A stretch of 64,000 nucleotides of DNA from Flemingiibacterium sp045586505 (GTDB lineage: Bacteria; Bacillota; Clostridia; Oscillospirales; CAG-272), in assembly GCA_045586505.1 (NCBI GenBank), contig JAZNAL010000006.1, positions 1 to 64,000 of the forward strand. The letters are read 5' to 3'. This document shows, one piece after another, positions 32,191-40,872 of this stretch. The translations under genes were made by a program, and so were the position numbers. Numbering within the stretch: the first letter of the stretch is position 1; each line of letters begins with the position of its first letter. The notes under the pieces are model-generated. The model saw nothing but the letters and a program-made list of their open reading frames with translations. It was not told the DNA's origin and searched no databases.

Positions 32191-32255
32191 AGCCGTTAGG
32201 CTGTGAACGCAGCAGATTACGGCTATTCTGACAGTAATTTCACTGTCTCTTTTAC
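32191..32255 (+). other. Two hairpins in the pcrA leader
   Basis: AGCCGT (32191-32196) pairs with ACGGCT (32219-32224), enclosing GCTG/CAGC; then GACAGT (32230-32235) pairs with ACTGTC (32242-32247) followed by TCTTTTAC, a weak terminator-like shape. Possible attenuation; no known family recognised. Confidence 0.4.
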
Positions 32256-32285
32256 GGCATCACCCAAAAAATAACGGAGGAGATA

Positions 32286-34658
32286 ATGAATAAGGAGCTT
32301 CAGAGCCGCTATCTCTTAGCAAAACAGGCGCTATTTGATAAACTTTACGCGGCACTCAATGAACGACAACGTGAGGCGGTCTACTCGGTAAATGGACCTT
32401 TACTGATACTCGCGGGTGCGGGCAGCGGTAAGACCACCGTCCTTGTAAACCGCATCGCACACATAATTCGCTACGGCAATGCTTACGAATGCGCCGAGCT
32501 TCCCGAGGGCTTCACCGATGCTGACGCCCGAAAGTTAGAGGATGCGCTTGCGCTGGATCCCACCGAGATCGAGCAGGTTCTGTCCGAATACGCCTGCGAT
32601 CCTGCAGCACCGTGGCAGATACTCTCCATCACCTTCACCAACAAGGCGGCAAACGAGATGAAGGAGCGTATCGCGAAGGTGCTCGGCAGTGAGGAGCTTG
32701 CAAAAGAGGTGTGGGCAGGCACCTTCCACTCTGTTTGCGTGCGCCTGCTTCGCCGCTTCGGCGAAGCCATCGGCTATGCAAGGGATTTTTCCATCTACGA
32801 CAGCGATGACCAGAAGCGTCTTGTCACCGCCTGCCAGAAGGAGCTTAACATCGATGACAAGATGTTCCCCGTCCGCTCCACAATGAACGCACTTTCCCGC
32901 GCCAAGGACAGGCTCATCACACCCGATGTATTTGAAGCTGAGGCTGGCTCGGATTTCCGTCTTCAGAAGCTATCTGAGGTGTACCACCTTTACGAGTCCC
33001 GACTGAGGGCCGCAAATGCGCTTGATTTTGATGACATCATCATGCAGACCGTCCGTCTGCTCCGCGAGTGCGAGGAAGCGCGCAGTTATGTGCAGAATCG
33101 CTTCCGCTATGTATGCGTGGACGAGTATCAGGATACCAACCGCGCACAGCTTGAGCTTGTGAGACTGCTTTCTGGCAGATACCACAATATCATGGTGGTG
33201 GGCGACGACGATCAGTCCATCTACCGCTTCCGCGGAGCAACCATCGAGAACATCCTCGACTTCGACAAGGCATTCGAGTCAGCACGTATTATTAAGCTTG
33301 AACAAAATTACCGCTCCACTCAGAACATCCTAACCGCCGCAAATGCAGTCATCAAGCACAATTTCGGCAGACGCGGCAAGGAGCTTTGGTGCGACAAGGG
33401 CGAGGGCGATAAGATACGCGTCAAGAAGCTTCAGAATCAGAACGATGAGGCTAAATATATAATCAACAAGATCATCGACGGCGTGACCCGCGAAAAGCGT
33501 AAGTACAGCGATTTTGCGGTACTCTACCGCATCAATGCGCAGTCAAACAGCCTGGAGAACTACTTCGCAAAGAGCGGACTTCCCTACCGCATCCTCGGCG
33601 GCGTCCGCTTCTACGAGCGCAAGGAGATCAAGGATATAATTGCTTATCTCTGCGTCCTGAAGAATCCCAACGATAATGTTCGCCTACGCCGCATTATCAA
33701 TGAGCCTAAACGCAAGATCGGTGAGACCACCGTCGAAGCGGTGTTCGGCATCGCTGGTGCACAGGGTAAGAGCCCCTTCGAGATCATGGAAACCGCTCCT
33801 GCATACACTGCGCTTGTCAAGAGCGCGCCGAGACTTGCGGACTTCGTCAAGCTGATCCGTGAGCTTCGCACAGCGTCTGAAGAGCTTCCCGTGTCGGAGC
33901 TGATCCGCCTTGTCTACGTGCGTACGGGATATGAAGAAATGCTCAAAATGTCAGGCGTCGAGGGCGCCGAGCGCATGGCAAACGTGGGCGAGCTTATCTC
34001 CAACGCCATTGCCTACGAGACTGACAACCCTGACGCGTCCCTCGAGGGCTTCCTTGAAGACGTTGCGCTTGTCAGCGACATTGACAATTACGACGAGGAT
34101 GCTGATGCAGTTGTACTGATGACCATTCACAGTGCAAAGGGTCTTGAATTCCCCGTGGTATTCCTCCCCGGATTTGAGGACGGAATCTTTCCAAGCATTC
34201 AATCGGCCATGGATCCCGAGGAGCTTGAAGAGGAGCGCCGACTTGCCTATGTAGCGATCACCCGCGCCAAAGAGCGCCTCTACTGCGTACACGTTCGTGA
34301 GCGCCTTGTCTTCGGAAAGACTCAGTTCAACCCACGTTCCCGCTTTATTGATGAGATCCCCGAGGAGCTTATCGATCTCGGTTACATTCCGAAGCATGAT
34401 CCCGAAAATACTCCTCAGAAAAAGAAGCCGGTCATCTCCGCCGAATTCTTTAAGAGGGCGGATATTACCAGCGACGTTGGCAGAAGTAATTCAAGTGAGC
34501 AGTTTGAGGTTGGCGACCGCGTGAAGCATTACAATTTCGGCGAAGGTGAGATCATATCCGCAAAGCCCATGGGCGCGGATATTATGTACGAGATCATCTT
34601 CGACACCGTCGGCACCAAGAAGCTGATGGCAACATACGCAAAGTTAAGAAAGATATAA
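32286..34658 (+). CDS. pcrA: ATP-dependent DNA helicase PcrA/UvrD
   Basis: 790 residues, superfamily 1A 3'-5' helicase. Motif I GAGSGKTT, Ia ITFTNKAANEMKERI, II VDEYQDTNRAQ, III VVGDDDQSIYRFRGA, IV EQNYRSTQNIL, V TIHSAKGLEFPVVF, VI YVAITRAKERL, and a C-terminal Tudor-like tail (VKHYNFGEGEIISAK...). An extra segment of about 50 residues separates motifs I and Ia (ECAELPEGFTDADARKLEDAL...), as I recall from other Clostridia. Acts in repair and replication-conflict removal. GGAGGAG precedes the ATG. Confidence 0.96.
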   Translation: MNKELQSRYLLAKQALFDKLYAALNERQREAVYSVNGPLLILAGAGSGKTTVLVNRIAHIIRYGNAYECAELPEGFTDADARKLEDALALDPTEIEQVLSEYACDPAAPWQILSITFTNKAANEMKERIAKVLGSEELAKEVWAGTFHSVCVRLLRRFGEAIGYARDFSIYDSDDQKRLVTACQKELNIDDKMFPVRSTMNALSRAKDRLITPDVFEAEAGSDFRLQKLSEVYHLYESRLRAANALDFDDIIMQTVRLLRECEEARSYVQNRFRYVCVDEYQDTNRAQLELVRLLSGRYHNIMVVGDDDQSIYRFRGATIENILDFDKAFESARIIKLEQNYRSTQNILTAANAVIKHNFGRRGKELWCDKGEGDKIRVKKLQNQNDEAKYIINKIIDGVTREKRKYSDFAVLYRINAQSNSLENYFAKSGLPYRILGGVRFYERKEIKDIIAYLCVLKNPNDNVRLRRIINEPKRKIGETTVEAVFGIAGAQGKSPFEIMETAPAYTALVKSAPRLADFVKLIRELRTASEELPVSELIRLVYVRTGYEEMLKMSGVEGAERMANVGELISNAIAYETDNPDASLEGFLEDVALVSDIDNYDEDADAVVLMTIHSAKGLEFPVVFLPGFEDGIFPSIQSAMDPEELEEERRLAYVAITRAKERLYCVHVRERLVFGKTQFNPRSRFIDEIPEELIDLGYIPKHDPENTPQKKKPVISAEFFKRADITSDVGRSNSSEQFEVGDRVKHYNFGEGEIISAKPMGADIMYEIIFDTVGTKKLMATYAKLRKI

Positions 34659-34683
34659 TATCTTCTTCACGACTGTAAAAACT

Positions 34684-34717
34684 GTAGCGGCGAGTAATGC
34701 TCGCCGCTACGGTTTTA
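34684..34717. terminator. Bidirectional terminator between pcrA and birA
   Basis: 11-bp perfect stem GTAGCGGCGAG/CTCGCCGCTAC with a 5-base loop, followed by GGTTTTATTT on the plus strand; A-rich on the other side. Confidence 0.9.
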
Positions 34718-34724
34718 TTTAACT

Positions 34725-35483
34725 TCATTCACGCACACTCACGTCTCCGCTGCCGAGTGCTTCCTCGCTTCCGTCATGATAGCGGACGATCAGCCTGCAT
34801 TCGTCATCGATCGCTACGGCTGTGGCGGGACGGCGCTCACCGTCAGCGATGCGCATTACATCCACCTCACGTCCGATGAGAAACGAGCGCTGGCGGTATT
34901 CGTCAAGATGCGAACCGCCGCCCTTATAAATCCGCATAAATTCGTTTACTATCCCCGCCGCGAGAGCGTTGTCCGCATCCTTTTCGATGTGATCGAACAC
35001 AGCACCCGCCCGATTTTTTATATCCTCGGGGAATCCGCCCTCAGGCGGAACCAAATTCACACCGATGCCAAGCACCGCATATGAAAGCTTTCCGTCTGCG
35101 ATCTCCGACTCAGAAAGTATCCCGCAGACCTTGCGTCCGCGAAGATACACGTCGTTGACCCATTTGACCTCGCATCTCTGACCGGTCATAGAATCAATGA
35201 CGCGGCATACCGCTACAGCCGCCGCAGTGGTGAGTGTGATCGCTTCCGACGGACTCATTTCGGGGCGCAGAAGCAGGGACATATAAAGTCCGCCCTCGGG
35301 AGAGAAAAAGCTCCGACCCATTCTGCCCCGTCCGCCGCTCTGTGTGCGGGCAACTATCAGCGCTTCCCCGCCAAATGTCGTCGCAAGCTGGCGGGCGGTG
35401 TGATTAGTGGATGCAAGCTCGCCATAGACCCGCACAATAAGCGGGTATTCGAGATGCTTTTCAATTGCTTCTCTTGTGATCAT
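34725..35483 (-). CDS. birA: Biotin--[acetyl-CoA-carboxylase] ligase, monofunctional
   Basis: 252 residues without an N-terminal helix-turn-helix, so a class I ligase that does not act as biotin repressor. Catalytic core: GGRGRMGRSFFSPEGGLYMSLLL binds biotinyl-AMP, KWVNDVYLRGRKVCGILSE carries the conserved Lys, and a C-terminal SH3-like domain follows. The start overlaps the stop of the upstream gene by 4 bp; last gene of the division/sporulation run. Confidence 0.94.
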   Translation of the reverse strand: MITREAIEKHLEYPLIVRVYGELASTNHTARQLATTFGGEALIVARTQSGGRGRMGRSFFSPEGGLYMSLLLRPEMSPSEAITLTTAAAVAVCRVIDSMTGQRCEVKWVNDVYLRGRKVCGILSESEIADGKLSYAVLGIGVNLVPPEGGFPEDIKNRAGAVFDHIEKDADNALAAGIVNEFMRIYKGGGSHLDEYRQRSFLIGREVDVMRIADGERRPATAVAIDDECRLIVRYHDGSEEALGSGDVSVRE

Positions 35484-36961
35484 TTGCTGCTGTAAAAGCC
35501 CTTGTGGAGCTTGTTAATCATCCTGACAATACTGCGAAGGTACTGATTTACCTCATCGCCCCCAATGTCAAGGTCGGAGAACACTGCCAGCACATACGGT
35601 TTATCACCGTGCAGGACGATTGCCGCATCGTGGTAGGAATCCTCGTCCCAGCCATACTTATGAAGAGTTTTTGTTGGAGATACGCCGTAGGGGATGATGA
35701 CAGTATGATTGCCCTTTGCCATGGACTGCGCCATAAGTGGACCGTAGGTCTCATCCTCCTCGGTAAATTTGTAGATCTCCTTAAACAGGATACCTGCACC
35801 CCGTGCCGTCATAGTATTTTTCGGAATGTTGACCTTCAATTTATAGGCAAGGTTTGCCATTCGAGTGAAACCGAAGCGCTCTCTTAGAGCCTGATACGCC
35901 ACGTTATCGCTGTACTCGAGGGTATATTTGATAAAATCTATGTAGTTAAACTCGGTGCCGTCCTCCATATCCTTGATCTTACCAGAGCCCTCCTTGAACA
36001 TCTCCTCCTTGGTGTAGACCACCTTCTCATAGAGGTCGTATGTGGGGTCGGTGTACTCGATCTTTACGCGGTCAAATACGCCATCACCGTCATCGTCTAT
36101 CTGCTCAGGAAGCTCGTTATTCTCTGAAAGGGAGTCAAGATATGCATTTTCATCGGCGGAGATCGCCTGCAGCACTGACATTATGTAGGGCGCCTTTATA
36201 ACACTTGCGGAGTTGTACGCAAGATCGGCGTTGTAGTCAAAATGATACCCGGTTGCAAGATCCTCGTAATAGATGCTCACATTGGGATAAATCAGGTCCT
36301 CACGGGCAAGAACAAGCTCGCGAAGCCTCAGCTCGGTATAATCCTCCTCACCAAGTCCCGAGGCTTCAAGCTCCTCAGGGGTGAAGAGCGGCGACTCCTC
36401 GCTGTACTTCTCCGCTTCCTCCTCCATCAGCTCGGTGATAGTTTTAAGCACAGGCACCGTCTTTTCGGGATCATCGGGGAACTCCGGATCGGGCATTACG
36501 ACATAGCGGCAGGGATTTTGCGTCTCAATATACTCTATTATTTCATCGATAAGCTGAGCCTGCGCACGCACGTCGATGTTGAATACAGTGCGATATTTTT
36601 CAATATCTTCCTCAAGCGCTGCGATCTCCACAGCCTTTTGCGCGATTTCTGCCTTAAGTCCGTCAATCTCATCAGCAAAGGTCTTGCCCGCGTCAGACAG
36701 CTTCAAATTTAGCGACGCCACCTCGGCTTCGAGAGCAGATTTCTCTGCCTCAAGCTTTGCCTTTGCCGCTTCGAGCTGTGAAATGTTCATTTCAAGGCGG
36801 GAGCCTTCAAGCTCTAAGGCATCGTATTTATCATTTAGCTCGCCGAGCTCTTTGTTATGATCCGCGCGGCTGTCGGTGATGATAAGCGCCGCCGCCGCGA
36901 TGACTCCCATAAGGAGCACCGACAGCAACGCATACACCGTAATTGTGACTTTTTTCGACAT
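35480..36961 (-). CDS. Class A beta-lactamase-like serine hydrolase with coiled-coil stalk
   Basis: 493 residues. Membrane helix at about 8-28, coiled coil at about 33-125, then a penicilloyl-type serine hydrolase domain: S253-V-I-K256 (SxxK), S351-D-N353 (SxN) and H433-K-Y-G in place of KTG. A D289DDGDGVFDRV loop resembles a calcium-binding dockerin/EF loop inside the domain. The membrane anchor and stalk place it outside the cell facing the wall, so a peptidoglycan-related or sensor role is more likely than drug resistance. The deviating KTG motif leaves activity open. It overlaps the amidohydrolase by 1 bp and birA by 4 bp. Confidence 0.82.
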   Translation of the reverse strand: MSKKVTITVYALLSVLLMGVIAAAALIITDSRADHNKELGELNDKYDALELEGSRLEMNISQLEAAKAKLEAEKSALEAEVASLNLKLSDAGKTFADEIDGLKAEIAQKAVEIAALEEDIEKYRTVFNIDVRAQAQLIDEIIEYIETQNPCRYVVMPDPEFPDDPEKTVPVLKTITELMEEEAEKYSEESPLFTPEELEASGLGEEDYTELRLRELVLAREDLIYPNVSIYYEDLATGYHFDYNADLAYNSASVIKAPYIMSVLQAISADENAYLDSLSENNELPEQIDDDGDGVFDRVKIEYTDPTYDLYEKVVYTKEEMFKEGSGKIKDMEDGTEFNYIDFIKYTLEYSDNVAYQALRERFGFTRMANLAYKLKVNIPKNTMTARGAGILFKEIYKFTEEDETYGPLMAQSMAKGNHTVIIPYGVSPTKTLHKYGWDEDSYHDAAIVLHGDKPYVLAVFSDLDIGGDEVNQYLRSIVRMINKLHKGFYSSK

Positions 36962-38109
36962 CAGTTTACTTTCTCTCCGTTTATAAATACCGTTTCAACT
37001 TCCGAGTCAAGTGCCAGCACGTCTCCGCGCACAAGCACAATATCGGCGTCCTTTCCGACCTCAATCGTGCCCACGCGGTGGTCGATTCCAAGGATCTTCG
37101 CGGGATTTATTGTGATTGCTCGCAGTGCATCCTCGCGTGACATCCCCTGCTTTTTAGCCATTGCGGCACATAGTGCAAGATAATTAAGGGGGCTGACAGG
37201 ATGATCGGTAGTCAACGCCACAAGCGCTCCCGCCCCCACAAGCACGCCGGGATTTGCGAAGGTCTGATTTTTAAGCTCCGGCTTCGACCGATCACAGAGA
37301 TTGGGACCCGCGATCACGGACACACCCCTAAGCTCATCCGCGATAATATGCCCCTCCGTTCCGTGGATAATGGCATACTTCAGCGAAAACTCCTCGGCAA
37401 TACGCATAGCCGTTGCGATATCATCGGCGCGGTGCGCATGGAAATGCGCCACGATCTCCCCGCGAAGCAAAGGGATAAGCGACTCGTTTTTGATATCGTA
37501 TTCGGGAGGATCAATCTCGTCATCTGACGCCGCACGATCTAGCTCCTCCATGTAGCGCTTTGCCTTGTAAAGCGACTCGCGCATGATAGCCGCCGTCGCC
37601 ATACGGGTAACGGGGGACAGATTTTTCGAATGGTAGGTGTTCTTTGGATTCTCACCCAGGGCAAACTTGATCGCCGCAGGAGCCTTAATGCTCATACGGT
37701 CTACGCGACTTCCCGCGGTCTTGATGACGCAAATCTGTCCGCCAATGGGGTTGGCACTTCCGGGTGCCACCGCCGCGCAGGTGATACCCGCCGCACGCGC
37801 CTCCGAAAAACAACGATCAAGGGGATTTATGGCATCCAGCGCACGAAGCTGTGGTGTAGACGGCTCGCTGTCCTCATTACAGTCATCACCCTCGAAGTCC
37901 AGTGAATCCTCCACAATACCGAGATGACAGTGTGCCTCGATAAATCCCGGAAAAGCGGTAAGACCTTCCCCGTCGTAAACCTCGCCGTCATAATCCGGCG
38001 CGGTACCTTCACCAAGGGCAGAAATTTTTCCATTTTCGATTAAAATCCAACCGCCGCAAATATTATTCGCGGCGGACATTGTCTCTATTGTAATATTTTT
38101 AATAAGCAT
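36961..38109 (-). CDS. Amidohydrolase-superfamily protein, imidazolonepropionase-like
   Basis: 382 residues from the ATG at 38109 (an ATG 12 bp upstream has no ribosome site). Metal site motifs of the amidohydrolase TIM barrel: EAHCHLGI (HxH), EIVAHFHAHRADDI, YAIIHGTEGH and ALTTDHPVSPL with the final Asp. Small flanking beta-sandwich from both termini (MLIKNITIETM, EVETVFINGEKV). The substrate is unknown; the family includes dipeptidases and hydantoinase-like enzymes. It sits 20 bp after divIC in the sporulation/division run. Confidence 0.88.
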   Translation of the reverse strand: MLIKNITIETMSAANNICGGWILIENGKISALGEGTAPDYDGEVYDGEGLTAFPGFIEAHCHLGIVEDSLDFEGDDCNEDSEPSTPQLRALDAINPLDRCFSEARAAGITCAAVAPGSANPIGGQICVIKTAGSRVDRMSIKAPAAIKFALGENPKNTYHSKNLSPVTRMATAAIMRESLYKAKRYMEELDRAASDDEIDPPEYDIKNESLIPLLRGEIVAHFHAHRADDIATAMRIAEEFSLKYAIIHGTEGHIIADELRGVSVIAGPNLCDRSKPELKNQTFANPGVLVGAGALVALTTDHPVSPLNYLALCAAMAKKQGMSREDALRAITINPAKILGIDHRVGTIEVGKDADIVLVRGDVLALDSEVETVFINGEKVN

Positions 38110-38129
38110 ATTGTTTCCCATTTTTTGTT

Positions 38130-38411
38130 TTAATTTATAAGATCATTATAGAAAATGATCTCATCCGGCAGACAGTAGCCGAGCTTTTCCTTTGCAAGCT
38201 CTATTATATACTCCTCATCGAAGGGAGTGTTTAATTTATTCTGCAGCTCATCAATGCTTCCCTGCACATCGTCGATGCGCTCGTTCAGCTTTTCTCGCTC
38301 TTCCTCCAGAGTGTTGTATCGAATCTGAACGCTGACGAGGGTGATTATCATAAATAGGAACGCGAGGAGTATTGCGAGCTTTACCGGTATTGACAGCCGA
38401 ACCTGGTTCAT
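38130..38411 (-). CDS. divIC: Septum formation initiator, DivIC/FtsL-like
   Basis: 93 residues: short cytoplasmic N-terminus, one membrane helix (about 10-30), coiled coil (RYNTLEEEREKLNERIDDVQGSIDELQNKL) and the DivIC C-terminal motif ELAKEKLGYCLPDEIIF. Bitopic divisome protein. AAAGGAAT precedes the ATG. Its first 161 bases lie inside the yabQ frame, an unusually long overlap. Position after yabQ matches Bacillus. Confidence 0.92.
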   Translation of the reverse strand: MNQVRLSIPVKLAILLAFLFMIITLVSVQIRYNTLEEEREKLNERIDDVQGSIDELQNKLNTPFDEEYIIELAKEKLGYCLPDEIIFYNDLIN

Positions 38412-38994
38412 CCCGTATTCCTTTCGTTTTCAAAATTTGTTCTTGGCGTAGACGGGCAGCCCTTGCCCGCTTTCGCGCCATAATGTGCTTTTTTAACTTG
38501 ACCGATACGGCAGATACCGCACGTCCGAGTGTGATCATATATATGCGCTTCGCGACCTTAAGAAGCACGCGAAGGATCGGCAATATTATTATGCCGAAAA
38601 CCAATCCGATAATTCGCCACAAAAGCTGTGACAATGCGTTTGATATAAGCCGTGTCAGCCGTCCGAGAGTCAAAAGATAAACAGCAAATCCTACGGTTAT
38701 GCCAAAAAGAATAAAGCCCCTGGCACATCCGCGGTTAGCTTGAAAACAGAACAGCACCACACACACGGCAGATATTACAAAAAACAGTATGTCCCCGATA
38801 AAGGAGACAGCGGTCAGCGCCGCGTCAGACGCGGCTTTGAGTGGGCGCGCCTCGGTCTTGACCGTGAGAAACACCCGAAGTATGCGAAACAGATCAAACA
38901 GAGCGCCGAGTACGGCACCGAGGATCACAGAGTAAAGAAGCAGCCAAAGCTGCTTTTCAATATCGTAGCCGAGAGCATCCAGCGCCGCTTCCAT
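38251..38994 (-). CDS. yabQ: Spore cortex protein YabQ, possibly frameshifted at its end
   Basis: 247 residues. The first about 190 residues fit YabQ: several membrane helices (about 15-37, 58-85, 90-115, 125-150), needed for cortex formation in B. subtilis. The last about 55 residues (from GSAVNTGKARNTPRV) are translated out of frame from divIC and look like nonsense. A TGA in another frame, just after the AAATTTTGAAAACG stretch about 20 bp before the divIC ATG, would be a natural stop. The end at 38251 is therefore doubtful. The start overlaps the yabP stop by 1 bp. Confidence 0.8.
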   Translation of the reverse strand: MEAALDALGYDIEKQLWLLLYSVILGAVLGALFDLFRILRVFLTVKTEARPLKAASDAALTAVSFIGDILFFVISAVCVVLFCFQANRGCARGFILFGITVGFAVYLLTLGRLTRLISNALSQLLWRIIGLVFGIIILPILRVLLKVAKRIYMITLGRAVSAVSVKLKKHIMARKRARAARLRQEQILKTKGIRDEPGSAVNTGKARNTPRVPIYDNHPRQRSDSIQHSGGRARKAERAHRRCAGKH

Positions 38995-39272
38995 TACTTG
39001 AAAAGACCCCGCTTTTTCTTTGGCTCAGCGGTCTCAAAAAATACCGCTCCGCCTATCTCGCCCTCGATGTATAATTCTCCCGCTTCCACGGAGAGGCTTG
39101 TAATGTGCAATGCCCTTCCATCAATAGCGAGCATTCCCAGTGAGGTTTCGAGTATTATGCTCTCATCATTGAAGCTTCTGACGTCAAGCACACCCGTCAC
39201 GGTTAGATTCTTCCGATCCGAGATGTAGATTATATGACGCTTGGCTTGATTTTCGATTTTTTCTGTATTCAT
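38994..39272 (-). CDS. yabP: Sporulation protein YabP
   Basis: 92 residues, all-beta small protein: HIIYISDRKNLTVTGVLDVRSFNDESIILETSLGMLAIDGRALHI is the YabP/YqfC motif. The ATG at 39272 is preferred because AGAGGTG precedes it by 6 nt. Required for spore cortex in relatives; genes yabP and yabQ are coupled. Good marker that the genome comes from a sporulating lineage. Confidence 0.93.
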   Translation of the reverse strand: MNTEKIENQAKRHIIYISDRKNLTVTGVLDVRSFNDESIILETSLGMLAIDGRALHITSLSVEAGELYIEGEIGGAVFFETAEPKKKRGLFK

Positions 39273-39338
39273 CCGAAACACCTCTGCCATAATGGTTTTG
39301 TATAACCATATATATGGCAGAGGAGCCGCAGATATACG

Positions 39339-39581
39339 TCACGAAATAACTTCGTACATAGAAGCCGCGTCCGCCTTAGCGGTGAACTCGCGTACATCCA
39401 CAACTTTTATCTTGGTAGTACGAGCACCGAAGGTGATCTCGATTACGTCGCCTTCTTTTACATCGTAGGATGCCTTTGCAGGGCGGCCGTTTACCGAAAC
39501 GTGTTGTGAATCGCAGGCTTCATTGGCGACCGTACGCCTTTTTATAAGGCGGGACACCTTGAGAAACTTATCAAGTCTCAT
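39339..39581 (-). CDS. rqcP: S4-domain RNA-binding protein RqcP (YabO/Hsp15-like)
   Basis: 80 residues from MRLDKFLKVSRLIKRRTVANEAC, a complete S4 domain with the DKFLKVSRL-RR helix pair and V-x-V-N-G-R-x-A-K strand. In B. subtilis RqcP (YabO) stabilises tRNA on stalled 50S subunits with RqcH during alanine tailing. The ribosome site is poor; an in-frame ATG 12 bp upstream is an alternative. Lies between hup and yabP as in the Bacillus yab cluster. Confidence 0.88.
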   Translation of the reverse strand: MRLDKFLKVSRLIKRRTVANEACDSQHVSVNGRPAKASYDVKEGDVIEITFGARTTKIKVVDVREFTAKADAASMYEVIS

Positions 39582-39673
39582 GTAGAATACCATGAAATAT
39601 CCATCGGCATCAAGTAGGGCGATTTGAGAATCCCCAAATGCGTGGAGCATCGGATGCCGAAGAATTTCGAGAA

Positions 39674-39949
39674 TTACTTGTTGAGCTTAGCCTTGAGGGA
39701 CTTGCCGGAGGTGAAAGCAAGGCGCTTGGAAGCAGCGATGGTGATGGTCTCGCGGGTTGCGGGGTTGATACCGGTTCTCGCGGGGCGATCCTTAACCTCG
39801 AAGGTACCGAAGCCTACGATCTGAACCTTCTCGCCTGCGAGGATAGCATCCTCAATGCCAGCAAGTGCAGCGTTAACTACAGTCTCAACGTCCTTCTTCT
39901 TGAGACCGGTCTCCTTGGTTACTTTTTCGATAAGAGTTGTCTTGTTCAT
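39674..39949 (-). CDS. hup: Nucleoid protein HU
   Basis: 91 residues, full-length HU/IHF fold: MNKTTLIEKVTKETGLKKKDVETVVNA helix pair, VQIVGFGTFEVKDRPARTGINPATRETITIAASKRLAFTSGKSLK arm and C-terminal helix. Binds and bends DNA without strict sequence preference. AAAGGA at 10 nt from the ATG, own promoter. Confidence 0.97.
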   Translation of the reverse strand: MNKTTLIEKVTKETGLKKKDVETVVNAALAGIEDAILAGEKVQIVGFGTFEVKDRPARTGINPATRETITIAASKRLAFTSGKSLKAKLNK

Positions 39950-40005
39950 TGGTTTACGTCCTTTCTAAATATTTTTAATAATACCGCAATTTATTCGGTA
40001 TATAA

Positions 40006-40034
40006 ATTATAACATTATTTTTCGCATATTACAA
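40006..40034 (-). promoter_or_regulatory. Promoter of hup
   Basis: Minus strand -35 TTGTAA (complement of 40029-40034), 17-base spacer, -10 TATAAT (complement of 40006-40011). The leader has a small hairpin ATACCG/CGGTAT. Confidence 0.82.
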
Positions 40035-40119
40035 TACTTTTTTGAAAAAATTTTCAAAAAAGTGCCTTATTTTCGGGATTTTTTTGATATTTCGCACGAT
40101 AAATGCCATTTACTTCCAT

Positions 40120-40812
40120 TCATTGGTCGATTTTTTCGTCGGAAGCGGTCAAAACCAGCTCATCACAGGCATCGGAAAGCGCCTTTTCGCAGTCGATTCC
40201 GTATGCGCGGGCAAGCTTTACGGTATCAAAAAGCATGGCGCCGATACGCTTTTCCATGTCTTCGCTATCACCAAAAGAGGAACGGAGTGACTCTGACTCA
40301 TCTTTAATATAGCCTAACTTCTGAGCCTTATTACAGAGCTTGTCCGCACGGATAAGCGCGGGCAGCGAGTGGGACACCGAATCCAGCACCTCGCGGTCAG
40401 ACCTCTGATGCTTCTCCACCACCTTGATCTTATCCCAATTTTTAAGCACCTCCTCCGAGGTGTCCGCCTTCACGTCGGCGAAGATGTGCGGGTGGCGGAG
40501 GATAAGCTTCTTGCAGATACCGTCCGCTACATCGTCAAGATTAAACTTCCCTGCCTCCTCGGCAATACGCGCGTGGAATATGACCTGGAGCATGAGATCC
40601 CCCAGCTCCTCACACATGAGAGTCTTGTTGTCGGTATCAATAGCTTCAACCACCTCATAGGTCTCCTCAATAAGGTTGCGACGGATGGATTTATGATCCT
40701 GCTCGCGGTCCCAAGGACATCCCCCAGGCGCGCGCAGGATCTCCATGATCTCACGCAGGTCTGATACAGTATAGCTTGTTTTCTTTTTTAATGCTTCAAT
40801 CCGGTTTTGCAT
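40120..40812 (-). CDS. mazG: Nucleoside triphosphate pyrophosphohydrolase MazG
   Basis: 230 residues. Metal-binding motifs EETYEVVEAI and CEELGDLMLQVIFHARIA belong to the all-alpha NTP pyrophosphatase fold; LRAPGGCPWDREQDHKSI is the MazG signature. Only one full MazG core is clear, the second half is more diverged. Hydrolyses non-canonical or excess NTPs to NMP. Corresponds to the MazG part of yabN in Bacillus, here without the methylase domain. Confidence 0.94.
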   Translation of the reverse strand: MQNRIEALKKKTSYTVSDLREIMEILRAPGGCPWDREQDHKSIRRNLIEETYEVVEAIDTDNKTLMCEELGDLMLQVIFHARIAEEAGKFNLDDVADGICKKLILRHPHIFADVKADTSEEVLKNWDKIKVVEKHQRSDREVLDSVSHSLPALIRADKLCNKAQKLGYIKDESESLRSSFGDSEDMEKRIGAMLFDTVKLARAYGIDCEKALSDACDELVLTASDEKIDQ

Positions 40813-40872
40813 TTTTCTACATCCTTTCGCTTATGTTTTGATCTATTATCCATCAATTTATTGTTGGGCGAT

